Below, piece after piece: positions 24,478 through 36,921 of a stretch of DNA of 64,000 nucleotides. The position numbers and the translations under genes were made by a program. The DNA comes from Pilatotrama ljubarskyi (Eukaryota > Basidiomycota > Agaricomycetes > Polyporales > Polyporaceae). The notes under the pieces are model-generated. The model worked only from the letters and a program-made list of their open reading frames with translations. It ran no database searches and had not been told where the DNA came from. The DNA is taken from positions 240,092 to 304,091 of the forward strand of contig MU277699.1 in assembly GCA_022385805.1 (NCBI GenBank), given 5' to 3'. How positions within the stretch are numbered: the first letter of the stretch is position 1; every line of letters begins with the position of its first letter.

Positions 24478-24738
24478 CCGATCCGACCAACGTTAGACTC
24501 ACCCTGTGTTATTCGTGAGTAGCGTTGCCACCTCTGGCTTAGGTGACCTAACCCGGATGCTCAGTATCACGACCTGTCACGAACGTTACGACCACCTGTA
24601 TAATGCGGACAGTACTCACGCTGCCGTCCTGTTGTACGATGAGCACCGCGAGGCACTCTGTATGGAGATAACTTGTACCATGTTGGAAAAAGAGTTGTAT
24701 GATGGGAGCAAAGGAGTAAAAAGCTGCATGTAGACTAG

Positions 24739-26876
24739 CTAATATGCGGTGTATGAAGAAGCTGTATATGCGTCAACGCTTTGTCTGAAAGCTTCCACTG
24801 GCCGACGTACCTGAATCAGAACGTCGAGACAAAACTCGTCCGAGGTGTCGCTAATCTTCGAAGAGAGGTCGGAATGCCTGACCGCCTCATCCCATAAGCA
24901 CGGCTCACTCGCTAAGACGGCATGATGACACACCTTCGTCCCTCCATCATTCTGCGTCGGTTCCATCTCGATATCGTCGACAAGCTCGAAGCTATCCTGC
25001 CCCTGACCATAGCCCCCACCATCTCCGAAGCCCATCTCGTCCTCCATTTGCCACTCTTCTGCCTCCTCTTCCCCAGCCCCCGCGCCGTCCGCGGAATCCC
25101 CGAGCTCGGCCTTGCCATCCTCATGAGCCATTCGCGGCCTCTGCGAGACAAACTCCACCTCCTCCGCATCGCCCTCTAGCATGTCCTCCAACTCTTCCGC
25201 CGTCATGTTCTCGATGCCCAGCCCGCTTTCGATGATCGCCGCCTCCGCCGCTGGGGGGAGCTGTGACAGCTGCGACCCAGGCAGAAAGAGCGGCTCCCTC
25301 TCCGCGTCTGCAGAGCCTCTCTGAGATGATTGTGAGGCGCTGCTGAAGACACCTTGCGAAGTCTGCCCCCCTTGGTTCTCGTACGCGTCTTGATAGGCCT
25401 GTTGTGCCGCGGTGAGAATCGCCCATGACGGCTGTGGCTGGTGCACAGAGGGCGGAGGCGGGTGCATCTCGCGCGCGATGGACGCGCGGTCCGCCCTGCG
25501 CACGACCTTCATAGGCTTCACTGGCCTGTTTGGGTGCGCAGCACGCGGTCGTTCGTGGTCCGCGGCCTGTGCGTTCCGGTGGTGCGTGTCCTCTTCCAGC
25601 GGGCGTTTCTTGCCTTTGGCGGTGTTGGCGCGAGCGTGGTTGTCTCGCGCTTGCGAGTTATGCGGGGAGACGGATTGGATGCGGCTCGCGGCGATGACGA
25701 AGAGCGTGTCGGCGAGGTCGCCGCTGACGTCGATGTAGAGGGGCGCATCGGGGTCAGTGAAGCGGATCTCTAGGGAGAGCTGCGATGCTTCCGCGAACGC
25801 TATCGTCGCCTGGATTGCCAATGTGTATTAATAGCTGTCATGAATCAATAGCAAGGCACGTACGTTGAACTCGCGGAGGTGGAAAGCGATCGTTGTAGGG
25901 ATGTTCTGCAGGTCGTATTCTTCGAACTCCTCGGTACTGATGGTCAGCTCGGTCGTCAGGTGTGCCCGGCCTGATGGCAAAGTCAGCATACCTCATATGC
26001 ACGGCTTCCTACGTATATGCGCACCCTTTGCATCGACGGAGGATTCCAAGCTTCGCAGCTGGACGTCGGTCTCGTAGAAATTCCATATCAGCTGAGGGTC
26101 TGTTTTGCCCCCCTTGCCGAACGGGAAGTGGTCGAGCATGTTCCTGAGCGCCTTCGGCCCGATCGTCAAGCGGGACTCGTTGGCCGAGTCGGGCATGCTC
26201 GGCGACATGAGATTGTTCGCCGCGTTCAGCGGGAGACGATGCGTCTTGACGACACCTGCCGGCGGGGACGAAACAGGACAAGCTCAGTACATATATGCGG
26301 GCTGAAAACGCGGGAGAAGGCGGCGGGTGAGCGGAGACGGCGCATATATTCACCGTGCTTGCAGTGGAGACGCACGGTCAGTCTGCTCTCCAGCGTGTCA
26401 TGGTCGTCGTCCTCGTTCTCGAGGCGGCATTCCTGGGACGCGCCATCCGATATGACAAATTCGCACTTCTCGCAGGACTTCTCAATCGTCTTGTGTTTCA
26501 AGATCTGAAGAAAGGGCTATGTGCGGATTAGTCTGCGCTATGCTACTTTGAGACGAGCAGCTTACCTTGATGACTATCTGACCGGTGATCGTGGGCACCT
26601 CTTCGAGGTCGTCGTCTGACGGTAGCCCGGCGACGCGGTACTTGCTGAAGAACGACCTCGCGTACTTGAATCGTCCGTACGCGGTCAGAGATTGGTTCGT
26701 TGACGATAGGGCGAACGTCTCGGGTGTCGCGATGATGGTGAGCTCCTCTCCGAACTTGGACAGACACGCGAGTGCTCTGGTGAGATCTGCCCGAGTTTGG
26801 CATCAATAGTGACACCGGTAAATGACACATCGAGTAACATACGCCTGAGACCGGTGGAGTCCAGTGTTGCCTGCAT
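24739..26876 (-). CDS. Rad9 homologue, 9-1-1 checkpoint clamp subunit
   Basis: Subunit of the Rad9-Rad1-Hus1 sliding clamp that loads at damaged DNA and activates the ATR-type checkpoint kinase. The start at 26876 (MQATLDSTGLR) splices to HLTRALACLSKFGEELTIIA and TFALSSTNQSLTAYGRFKYA, the first PCNA-like domain. Later exons give EKCEFVISDGASQECRLE, GPKALRNMLDHFPFGKGGK and EFEEYDLQNIPTTIAFHLRE. The second half-ring strand is QLSLEIRFTDPDAPLYIDVS. A long disordered, acidic, Ser/Pro-rich tail then begins (from about 25670), as in other Rad9 proteins where it is phosphorylated. About seven exons. The exact C-terminus is uncertain: the frame stays open to 24739, but a GTGTGT donor after GGTK may instead splice to a short final exon. 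Confidence 0.85.
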
Positions 26877-27215
26877 GTGATGTGTCAGAGACTTTGAAGG
26901 TCGTAGTGATCCTGAGCGGACTTGCGTGGAGGGCTGGGCGAGACTGGAGGTCGCGTCGTGTGCGCTTGCGCGATGGGGCACGTGAGCGTCACGCGTTGCG
27001 TGTATGCAGTGCAGAGTGACAGATGGCGACGGCACCGAGACTTGAGTCAACTCGATGCTCGAAGTTGAATTTAAACGTTGAACGTTGAACAGTCGAACAC
27101 TGCTCACCGCAGGCTCACCCTTGCCTCCCACCGTGGTATCTAGTACCGTAACAGTGCCGTGCCCTCCTTGTCTCCCGATCCCTCGAGCTCGCCCATTTCC
27201 ACAAGACTGATAGAA

Positions 27216-28754
27216 ATGTCGAATATGGACCACCTCACCACGCTTCCCGTCGAGCTCCTGAGCGCCATCGGCAAGGTGGCCAACACCACGGACCTACCCT
27301 CACTCCTGCTTGCCAATAAGCACCTGAACGAAGTCTTGACCCCCACCCTCTATGCATCCATCACGACATTCGGTCAGTACCAGCCTGGTCTTCCGAATCA
27401 TAAGTGCATTCGCACACTTGCCACAGACCCATCCAACCTCAGTTTCGGCCGTAATCTCGCCATACTCGTACAAGCGTTCTCCTTTAGGTGTCATCACCGC
27501 GTTCCGATCCAGTCGACAGACCCAGAGGCCATGGCCGTCTCTACACTCGTGTCGCTTGCCATAGGTCGCATGGCAAGCCTGAAGCACTTCTCCTTCCAGG
27601 GACCGTATTGGATGCTTCCGAGTATATGTGCTGCGCTTTCGGGCGCTGCAGCATCCACCCTACAGTCCCTTCGCATCCAGTCCGGAGTAGATCGTGGGGC
27701 CGGGCCGGTCGACCTCCGGCCAATCGAAGGTTTACGTGCCGCATTTACGAAGCTTACCTCCGTCGGCCTTGCTATATCGAGGACACCGCCAGATGTGCCC
27801 ATGTTTGACTTCTTCAGACACGTCCTAATCTCGAGCTCGCCGCACCTGGAAACGGTGAGCCTTCTTGGACCGTGGCCCACTTCTCCTCCCCTCAGCGATA
27901 TCCCGGCGTTGCCCAGAGCGGTGAACCTCACGCTGTTGGACATGGCGCCGTCCTTTGCGTCCTTTCCCTTGACACCTTGCCTCCGCCATTTGAAAATTGG
28001 ATGGTTCCCGGGGCAATCAAACGATTCGTGCTACATCCCTCCAGACGCATTCCCGAACCTCGAGGCCGTTACGTGCTCATACGCGGTCCTCCCGGCGCTT
28101 CTCCCCGCCGATGCCCCAAAGCCACGCCCGATACGCACCGTGCTACTGGACCACGTTTTCTGGGACCATATGATTGGAACAATGAGCTCCAGATGGAGGC
28201 AGTTTGCAAATATGCCGACGTGGGACGAGGTTGCCCAAGCCTTACGATGTCTTTCGCGCTCGGCTGGCCCGGTGACCATTCTAAGCTTCCATGCGCGGTC
28301 CTTGGATACTACTGATAGCTGGGCGGGGCTGGGCCAAAGTGTCCGCTTCTTGGAGCGGCTGTCCGTCACCATCAGTGAATGGGGTGCCACTCTCAGCGTG
28401 AGTCTACAGACATGTTCTCAGCGCTCGCATCTCTAATCCTCCTTGTGCCGAGTATGTGGACTGACCTTTTAACGTTCCTCACAGTACCACAGATTCGGAG
28501 ACTGGGGCGAGACTCTTGTTGCGCAGGCACCGAGGTTGCACACGTTCTCCTTCAGCAGCATAGCACACAGGTCAGATGGGCCTATGGCGCTATCCTCGCA
28601 GAACAGGCAGCCGGACCTCGAACTTGAATGGCTGCAGCGGTGGGACAAACACACCAGCGTGCTGAAGACTGTGGCGTTCACGAATCACTTCGTCTGGAGG
28701 AAAGGTGCGAACGGGTGGGAGGAGTCGCCGAGGGACCGAACAGCGGGATGGTGA
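27216..28754 (+). CDS. F-box-like protein with repeat region
   Basis: Exons 27216-28397 and 28485-28754 (intron GTGAGT..CACAG) give 483 residues. Residues 5-45 (HLTTLPVELLSAIGKVANTT, LPSLLLANKHLNEVLTPTLY) match an F-box: LPxELL, then LLANKxLNEVLTPxLY. F-boxes bind Skp1 in SCF ubiquitin ligases. The rest contains irregular leucine-rich stretches (FDFFRHVLISSSPHLETVSL; LPRAVNLTLLDMAP) suggesting a degenerate LRR substrate-recognition domain. The start is taken at 27216; an in-frame ATG at 27159 lies further upstream. It is divergent from the Rad9 gene across 339 bp, so the promoters may be shared. F-box proteins are greatly expanded in agaricomycetes and the substrate cannot be predicted. It is not closely similar to the pair at 47-51 kb. 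Confidence 0.8.
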
Positions 28755-29099
28755 GCCGAGGCCGGCGTCCACAGACCGGATATCCTTCTGGAGTCCCGTA
28801 AGCCGTACTTATGCCTACTACTCCAGTATATCTCGTACTGAAATCTGTCGCTCACAGCCTCTCAGTGCGAGACCGGGGAGCCTGATGAACTTTGATGGAG
28901 AGCGTGCCCGAAGAAACGGCGGTCGTCCTGCCAAACTCGCCGTGGGCGTTCACAGTCGTCCTCGAGAGGTATCCGGTCAAGATGTGGCTGCTCATGCTGG
29001 TGATCATGATCCTACCTGTGTTCTGACGCAGATGACTGGCGAGCGGCGACGGCGCGGCGGACTCAGGCAGCGCGCAAGTCGCTCCCTGTTCGTCAGCAC

Positions 29100-29276
29100 T
29101 TAAACGGACATCGGCGCGGTTGAGCGCGACGTGGCGGGGGACGATTCCACTGGGGTTAAGCCGGGAGAGATCGACTTGGAGACGGTGCGCGTGGGTGCAG
29201 TCGTGGCGAGGGCGGGGAGGAGGAGGAGAGCACACAGGGATAGTACGAGTAGTAAACGAGAGACTGTCGCGAACAT
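29100..29276 (-). CDS. Short secreted peptide ORF, possibly a first exon
   Basis: A 58-residue frame begins MFATVSRLLLVLSLCALLLL and continues PALATTAPTRTVSKSISPG. This is a clear signal peptide with a cleavage-like ALA-T site, followed by a Ser/Thr/Pro-rich stretch. A consensus TATAAATAA lies upstream at 29335-29344, about 60 bp from the ATG, so a transcript is plausible. The stop is at 29100-29102. The GTTTAA at the end could alternatively be a weak splice donor, making this the first exon of a longer secreted protein running to about 28850. I know no homologue. Confidence 0.5.
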   Translation of the reverse strand: MFATVSRLLLVLSLCALLLLPALATTAPTRTVSKSISPGLTPVESSPATSRSTAPMSV

Positions 29277-29334
29277 GGCGAGCTGAGCTGAGGGTTACTG
29301 CGTAAGGAACGTGGAGGCCTCCAGAGGCTTAGGC

Positions 29335-29344
29335 TTATTTATAA
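29335..29344 (-). promoter_or_regulatory. TATA box for the short secreted ORF
   Basis: On the minus strand the sequence reads TTATAAATAA, a near-perfect TATA element about 60 bp before the ATG at 29276. Confidence 0.6.
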
Positions 29345-29724
29345 CCCCGACTCGAGGAAAAGTTCAAGGATGATGAGGAACACAAACCACAGAGCTCACC
29401 GTCAGGCCGATCGTGCGGACATGCATACACCCTGGATACTTGTCGCCTCGGCCCAGGTCTGGAATTATTCAGAGTGCCCGCCACTAGTCCTGGGCCAGCG
29501 CAGGTGAATTCTATTGACTAGGGCAGAAAAGGGCACGAAGTAGTACTCTGCTATTGGCTGACGGGGTCCACGGGGCGCTGGGTTGCAGTGATACCGCAAT
29601 GCACTTGTACACACCTCTTCCTCGTTACTTTTCCCTTGCCCTCAGCTGTAGTTGGCCGGAGAATCGAGAGTGAGGGGATTGTAAGCGTCCCGAGCGCGAG
29701 GGCAGGATGGAGGAGAGCATTGAG

Positions 29725-29945
29725 CAGTAATGGCGCGCCTCAGCGGTAGAGCACTGGTAGTAATGTGCCGGTGCGGGCCCGGGATAGGCCCCTGCTACCT
29801 TAGCACATACGCGGCCCTGATATCTCCCGCAAGTCCGGATGTCTAGTGGACTCCGAAGGGTCGCCCGCTTTCCGATTTTCATGCGAAAGTCGCAGAGCGG
29901 CAACCCACAACGTCCGGTGCGAGTCCCGGCCGCATATCGTTGTAG
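29725..29945 (+). ncRNA. tRNA-like (Pol III box) patch, unresolved
   Basis: CCTCAGCGGTAGAGC at 29739-29753 matches a tRNA D-arm/A-box, and GGTGCGAGTCCC at 29917 matches the B-box consensus GGTTCGANTCC with one change. They are about 177 nt apart, too far for a normal tRNA. A second weak A-box (ATGTCTAGTGG) sits about 70 nt before the B-box, but no clean cloverleaf could be folded by eye. It could be a decayed tRNA, a tRNA-derived SINE head, or an unusual Pol III gene. Confidence 0.25.
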
Positions 29946-30117
29946 GGTTTGGTGCCTTGCAGCAAAGTATCACATATCGTACACGCAGCAGCAAACTAGT
30001 GTCTCGTAAACGTCCAGCCTGAGAAACAGCCGAGCATCTAATGCGTTGGCGTACCATGAGCAGCACAACCGCCTCCGAGTCGACCTGCGATGAGGCGAGG
30101 AGTAGGGAGGCAGCGCC

Positions 30118-32655
30118 TTATGCGTCAGCGATCGTCTCGAGAGTCTTGCTCCACTCGACGACCTTCGGATGGGCCATGACCTATTCGCACGACAATGAGC
30201 ACGGTTAGACGAACACTCCGACAGGGAGGAGGCGTACCTTCTGAGGGTCGAAGTTCAGCACCTGCAGGCCGTCGAGCGAGGTCGCACGCGATAGTGCGAC
30301 GTATGCCTGACCTGTGATACGCGCCAGAATGAGCACAGTGTGATTCGAACGTAAAGAGAGCGTACCCTTCTCGAAGACTTTCGCGAGGTCGACCTTGACG
30401 CGCTCTAGTGTCTGACCCTGCGACTTGTGGATCGACATCGCCCACGCGAGGATCAGAGGCAGCTACGAGCATCGTTCCGCTTGTCAGCCTTGAGCTCCCC
30501 ACCACGCAAATCCAGAAGGAACGCGCACCTGAGTCCGGCTGACCTGCACCTCCCCGTTCGGCAGCTCGACCTTCCAAATCTCAGGCTGGATCACAACCTG
30601 CCGCCTTGCCCCGCCCGGCTGCAAGAACTCCACCAGCGGCAACAGCTGTCTCCCACCCACGCTCGCGCTCGCCGCCGCCTTCGCGTCCTTCGCCCCCGCG
30701 CCCTTTGAGCCCGGCTTCCCGCCCAACAGGCCCTCCTCGTCTGCAAGCGGCGCCGCGGGGTCGACAAAGCGCAGAATCTTGCCCATCGTGCCGTTCACGA
30801 GCGTCTCGTCCATGTTCTTGATGAGCATGACCTGCGCGCCCTCCTTGAGGACGAGGCGCTTGGGCGCCATGAAGTTTGCGAGCATCTTCTCGCGCTGCTG
30901 CGGGTCGGGGATTGACCCGCCGTCGTAGGCGTTGTATACCTGCTCTTTGCCCGTGATGCTGGTCATGCGCACCCCGTTCGATCGCTCGACGTCTTCTCGC
31001 CTCGGGAAGCTGCACGTACGCGCAAGCGGTCAGCACACCTGTCTCGTCTCGGCATGTAGCATATATGCGCAGCACTGACAGCTCCGTCGCCCCCAACCCA
31101 TCCTCATAAACGATCTCGCGGGAGAGGCTCCTGAATCTCGCGATGGACCGCTCCGTGAGGCGCCCAAAGCGCATCTCGTTGAGCATGTCGACGAACTCGG
31201 GGTCGCGCTGCCGGAAGACCTTCGTGAGGTTGAAGGTCTTCTTGATCGTCTGCGGCCACATGTTCGCCTCGAACGCGAACTTGACCTGCGCGCCGCCCTT
31301 CTGGACGGGCGGCAGCTGAAAGAAGTCGCCGGTGACGACGACCTGCGCAGACGTGCGTTAGACGGGGACCGTCGGATGCGCACCTATCGGTGGAGCGGAA
31401 CGCACCTGGATGCCGCCGAACGGCTCAGGTCGTTTCCGGATGTTTGAACCGATGAATGCGAGCTTGTCGAAGAGGTCGCCATCGACCATCGACACTGCGA
31501 GTCCGGACTTCAACTGGTGCCGCTAATGACGACCGTCAGACAAGACTCACCTTCGTCGATGATGAGGACCTTCGTGCGCAACCACCTCGCTGTCGCCTTC
31601 TTGTTCTTCCTCACCTTCGTCGCGAGCTGCTCGGCGGGCTCCGCGCCGAGCCCGATGCCCGCGAACGAGTGGATGGTCACGCCCCCGACGTTGCACGCGG
31701 CGATTCCTGCACCCAGATGAGCCTAACCAAGCATCTACGACCTTTCCACGGAGGGAAGCGCACCGGTAGAAGCGGTGACGGCAACCGCGTCGGGGCTTTT
31801 GGCGTACCGCTTTCTGAGCGTCTTGATGATCTCGCGCAGGAGGACGGACTTTCCAGCACCTTTTAGGCAGGACGTGAGTATATGCTCACTGTATGCGCTC
31901 CAAAGAGTCGCTCTTTAGGAGAATGCTGCGAAAACAAGCTTGCGGGTGGTATACTATCCCCACGCCACGTCGAGGAAGGACGCGCCAGAAGCAGATCTGA
32001 ACTTCAACATTGGAAGCATGGATCGTGTATGCCTGCTGCTGCAGTCTACCAGAGGGGGAGAAAGCTAACAAGCCGGAATAGGAGGTGGTTTCTAAGACAT
32101 CGACGGGCACTCACCGGCACTTCCCGTGTAGAACAGACTCTGCCCGGCTTCGACCAGCCTGAGTATATGCGTCTGTTCTTGGCTGAGGAACACAGGCGCA
32201 GGCTTGGACACCGCGCCACTGCTTGTTGCGGCGGGAATCACAAGCGTCTCCTTCGTGTTCGTCTGTCGCGCGGTCCCGAACGCGCGTGCTGACGACGCGC
32301 TGGGATATGCTGGCCTCGAGCTCTGGCTTGCAGACGGCTTGGATTTGTTAGTGTCCCACGAGGAAGGTAGCTGTCGGCGTTTGGCGGGAGGATTCTGCGA
32401 CGGAGAGGGGCGTTTCTGAGACTGAGATTGGGAGAGGGTGTTCTCGGAGGAGGATATCTGCGCGTTAAGCGCGTCCTGGATGTCCTTGAGCCGCTGTTCT
32501 AGCCCTGACAGCTTCTTGGGAGGCGTCGGGTCCCAGGGTATAGTGTCTGCATTTGATGAGACAGATTCCTGGCTGGCTGGGGGTATTGAGCTCGAGGAGA
32601 AGTCGCGTTTGATTGAACGCAGGCCGGACATGGGCTGCTTTGCAGGCGGCGCCAT
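30118..32655 (-). CDS. PIF1-family DNA helicase
   Basis: A 5'-to-3' superfamily 1B helicase that unwinds G-quadruplexes and R-loops and acts in telomere, replication-fork and mitochondrial DNA maintenance. A disordered N-terminus ([20 protein letters not shown], to about residue 130) precedes [20 protein letters not shown]. The P-loop [14 protein letters not shown] is formed by splicing. Then come [29 protein letters not shown] (Walker B), [24 protein letters not shown] and [18 protein letters not shown]. Near the end are [18 protein letters not shown] and [20 protein letters not shown] (motifs V and VI). About eight exons. The stop at 30118 follows [11 protein letters not shown]. One insert between motifs ([17 protein letters not shown]) is disordered. 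An N-terminal mitochondrial signal is not obvious. Confidence 0.94.
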
Positions 32656-33576
32656 CGTTCAAAGGGCAGACACAGTCAAGAGGTCACGCTCGACGGTAGA
32701 GCGGCGCGTAAGGATCCGGCGCGGGAGTGGTTGTGGTGGAGGTGGAGGAAGCGAGAGACGCACGCTCCGCCAACAAGGCACCGCGACGCGTCATGCACGT
32801 GATCGCGCCTCCTCATTTTCTCATTTTCACTTCTTTTTTTCGCCGTGGACTCTGGGCGGACCGCTGTGCATCATCCTGCGCACGGACCATTCACACAGGG
32901 AAAGAGCTTGAGCAGCGTACGACGAGTGCGATGATGCTCGAGCAGGTGCAGGGAAATGACGCTTCGATTTCTCAGCCAGTATTAGCACCGCAGCCAACGC
33001 TCTGCTTCCACGCTGCGCTGTGCGTATGACGAGCACTTGTATGGAGCGATTTCTTCTCTTAGGGGCCCCAGCGATGGAAGGCGCTGCTACAGAACCCGGC
33101 CGAAGTACAGACGGAGGTGCGCTGCGAACGAGGCAGATGGCCTGCAGAATGAAATCGATAAGGAGACGCCTCTCAGCTGCTCCTGGGCTGTGCTGGCCAA
33201 TTCGGTCAATCACTGCGCTCTCTCGAGTCCTCTGCGACGACGACCGCCGCATTGGACCCATCTGGCTGCAGAGCTGCAGGCCACCGCCTTTGAGGGTGTC
33301 AGTGAGCTATCCAGAGCAGAAGAGAGAGAGAGAGAGAGAGAGAAAAGGGGCAAGAGAGTTGTGATCACGATCGTTGCTGCTGTTTTGCACCGCACGACGA
33401 CGAGCGACTAGCAGAGTCGCCGTGTGTTTTGTCTCCGTTCACGAGTCTGCTGCCGGCCACGACAACGACAACGACGGCGCCCTCGCCCGCCTCGACGACG
33501 AGCCCTTCGCTGCTCCATTCCTACGCTCGTTGCACCGTCGCAGTCATCATTTCTCAGACTCGCTGAGACTGCGCAC
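32656..33576. promoter_or_regulatory. Divergent promoter, PIF1 and Ste20 genes
   Basis: A 920-bp interval between divergent starts. It holds an (AG)11 microsatellite at 33321-33342 and a T-rich stretch near 32833. The open frames here have no recognisable domain. The kinase frame stays open upstream to 33424, so a longer N-terminus is formally possible. Confidence 0.55.
33321..33342 (+). repeat. (AG)11 microsatellite
   Basis: Eleven uninterrupted AG dinucleotides, about 235 bp upstream of the Ste20-like start codon. Confidence 0.95.
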
Positions 33577-36226
<2,650 letters not shown>

Positions 36227-36921
36227 GCGGCGGCTCCCACGTCTGCCTCTCGCGCCCATCTGCGTCCCTACACCATCGTCGCCTCCATATCATGCATCCA
36301 TCTATCTATATCCACTCTCATCGACTCCTCCGTTGTGTACGCGCCCGCCATGTCTCAACTAGGTCCAAACGTCCCTCCGTTCATCCCGTCTCTCTCCTTC
36401 AAGCGGCCCCCCAATGTGTTGTGCGCAAAGGTTAGGTTTCGCGCGCGTGTTGTCCTCCATACAAACAAACGCCTAGGCTGTGTTACGCTACGCTACGTGA
36501 CGCGTGCGGAGGTGCTGTAGATTTTCTTCCCTGCGTCGTTTTTCCTCTTCGGACGCGACTGGGGCGGGGGGCGTTTACTCTGTCTCGGGCTGCGCATCGG
36601 GTTTGCTGGCTGCGTTCGTCGTCTGGTAGCAGTATGTACCCCGTCTGGTGTATACCCATGATGGTAATACCTCTTTCTCCCTGCGAATGGTGCTCGCGCA
36701 CGGATGATCGGGTGATGACGGGGCGGTACAGTGGTGAGGGCACGATCTGCTTCCTCCACAAGTTTCCCACCGACGGGGGAGAACCTGGCCTTCGGACAAA
36801 AGTGCAATGTATTCGTACACTGTATGCAGAGTCTGTGACGGTACGATGCGTGCATGGTGGAGAGTAAATAAGTTATAGATGCGCAGCCCGGTGCCAATCG
36901 CAGCTTCAGAGCATGCCCATA
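36227..36921. other. Convergent 3' flanks of the Ste20 and Tel1 genes
   Basis: Both neighbours end here. The stretch contains T-rich and repeat-like CTACG motifs near 36485 and several short open frames that appear to be chance. I see no gene. Confidence 0.6.

Noticed and set aside
29725..29945. Calling a definite tRNA gene
   Set aside because: The A- and B-boxes are too far apart and the stems contain mismatches, so only a tRNA-like patch is reported.
36575..36921. Extension of the Tel1 frame past the FATC domain
   Set aside because: The extra residues are intron and 3' flank read-through. Splicing gives a proper FATC end.
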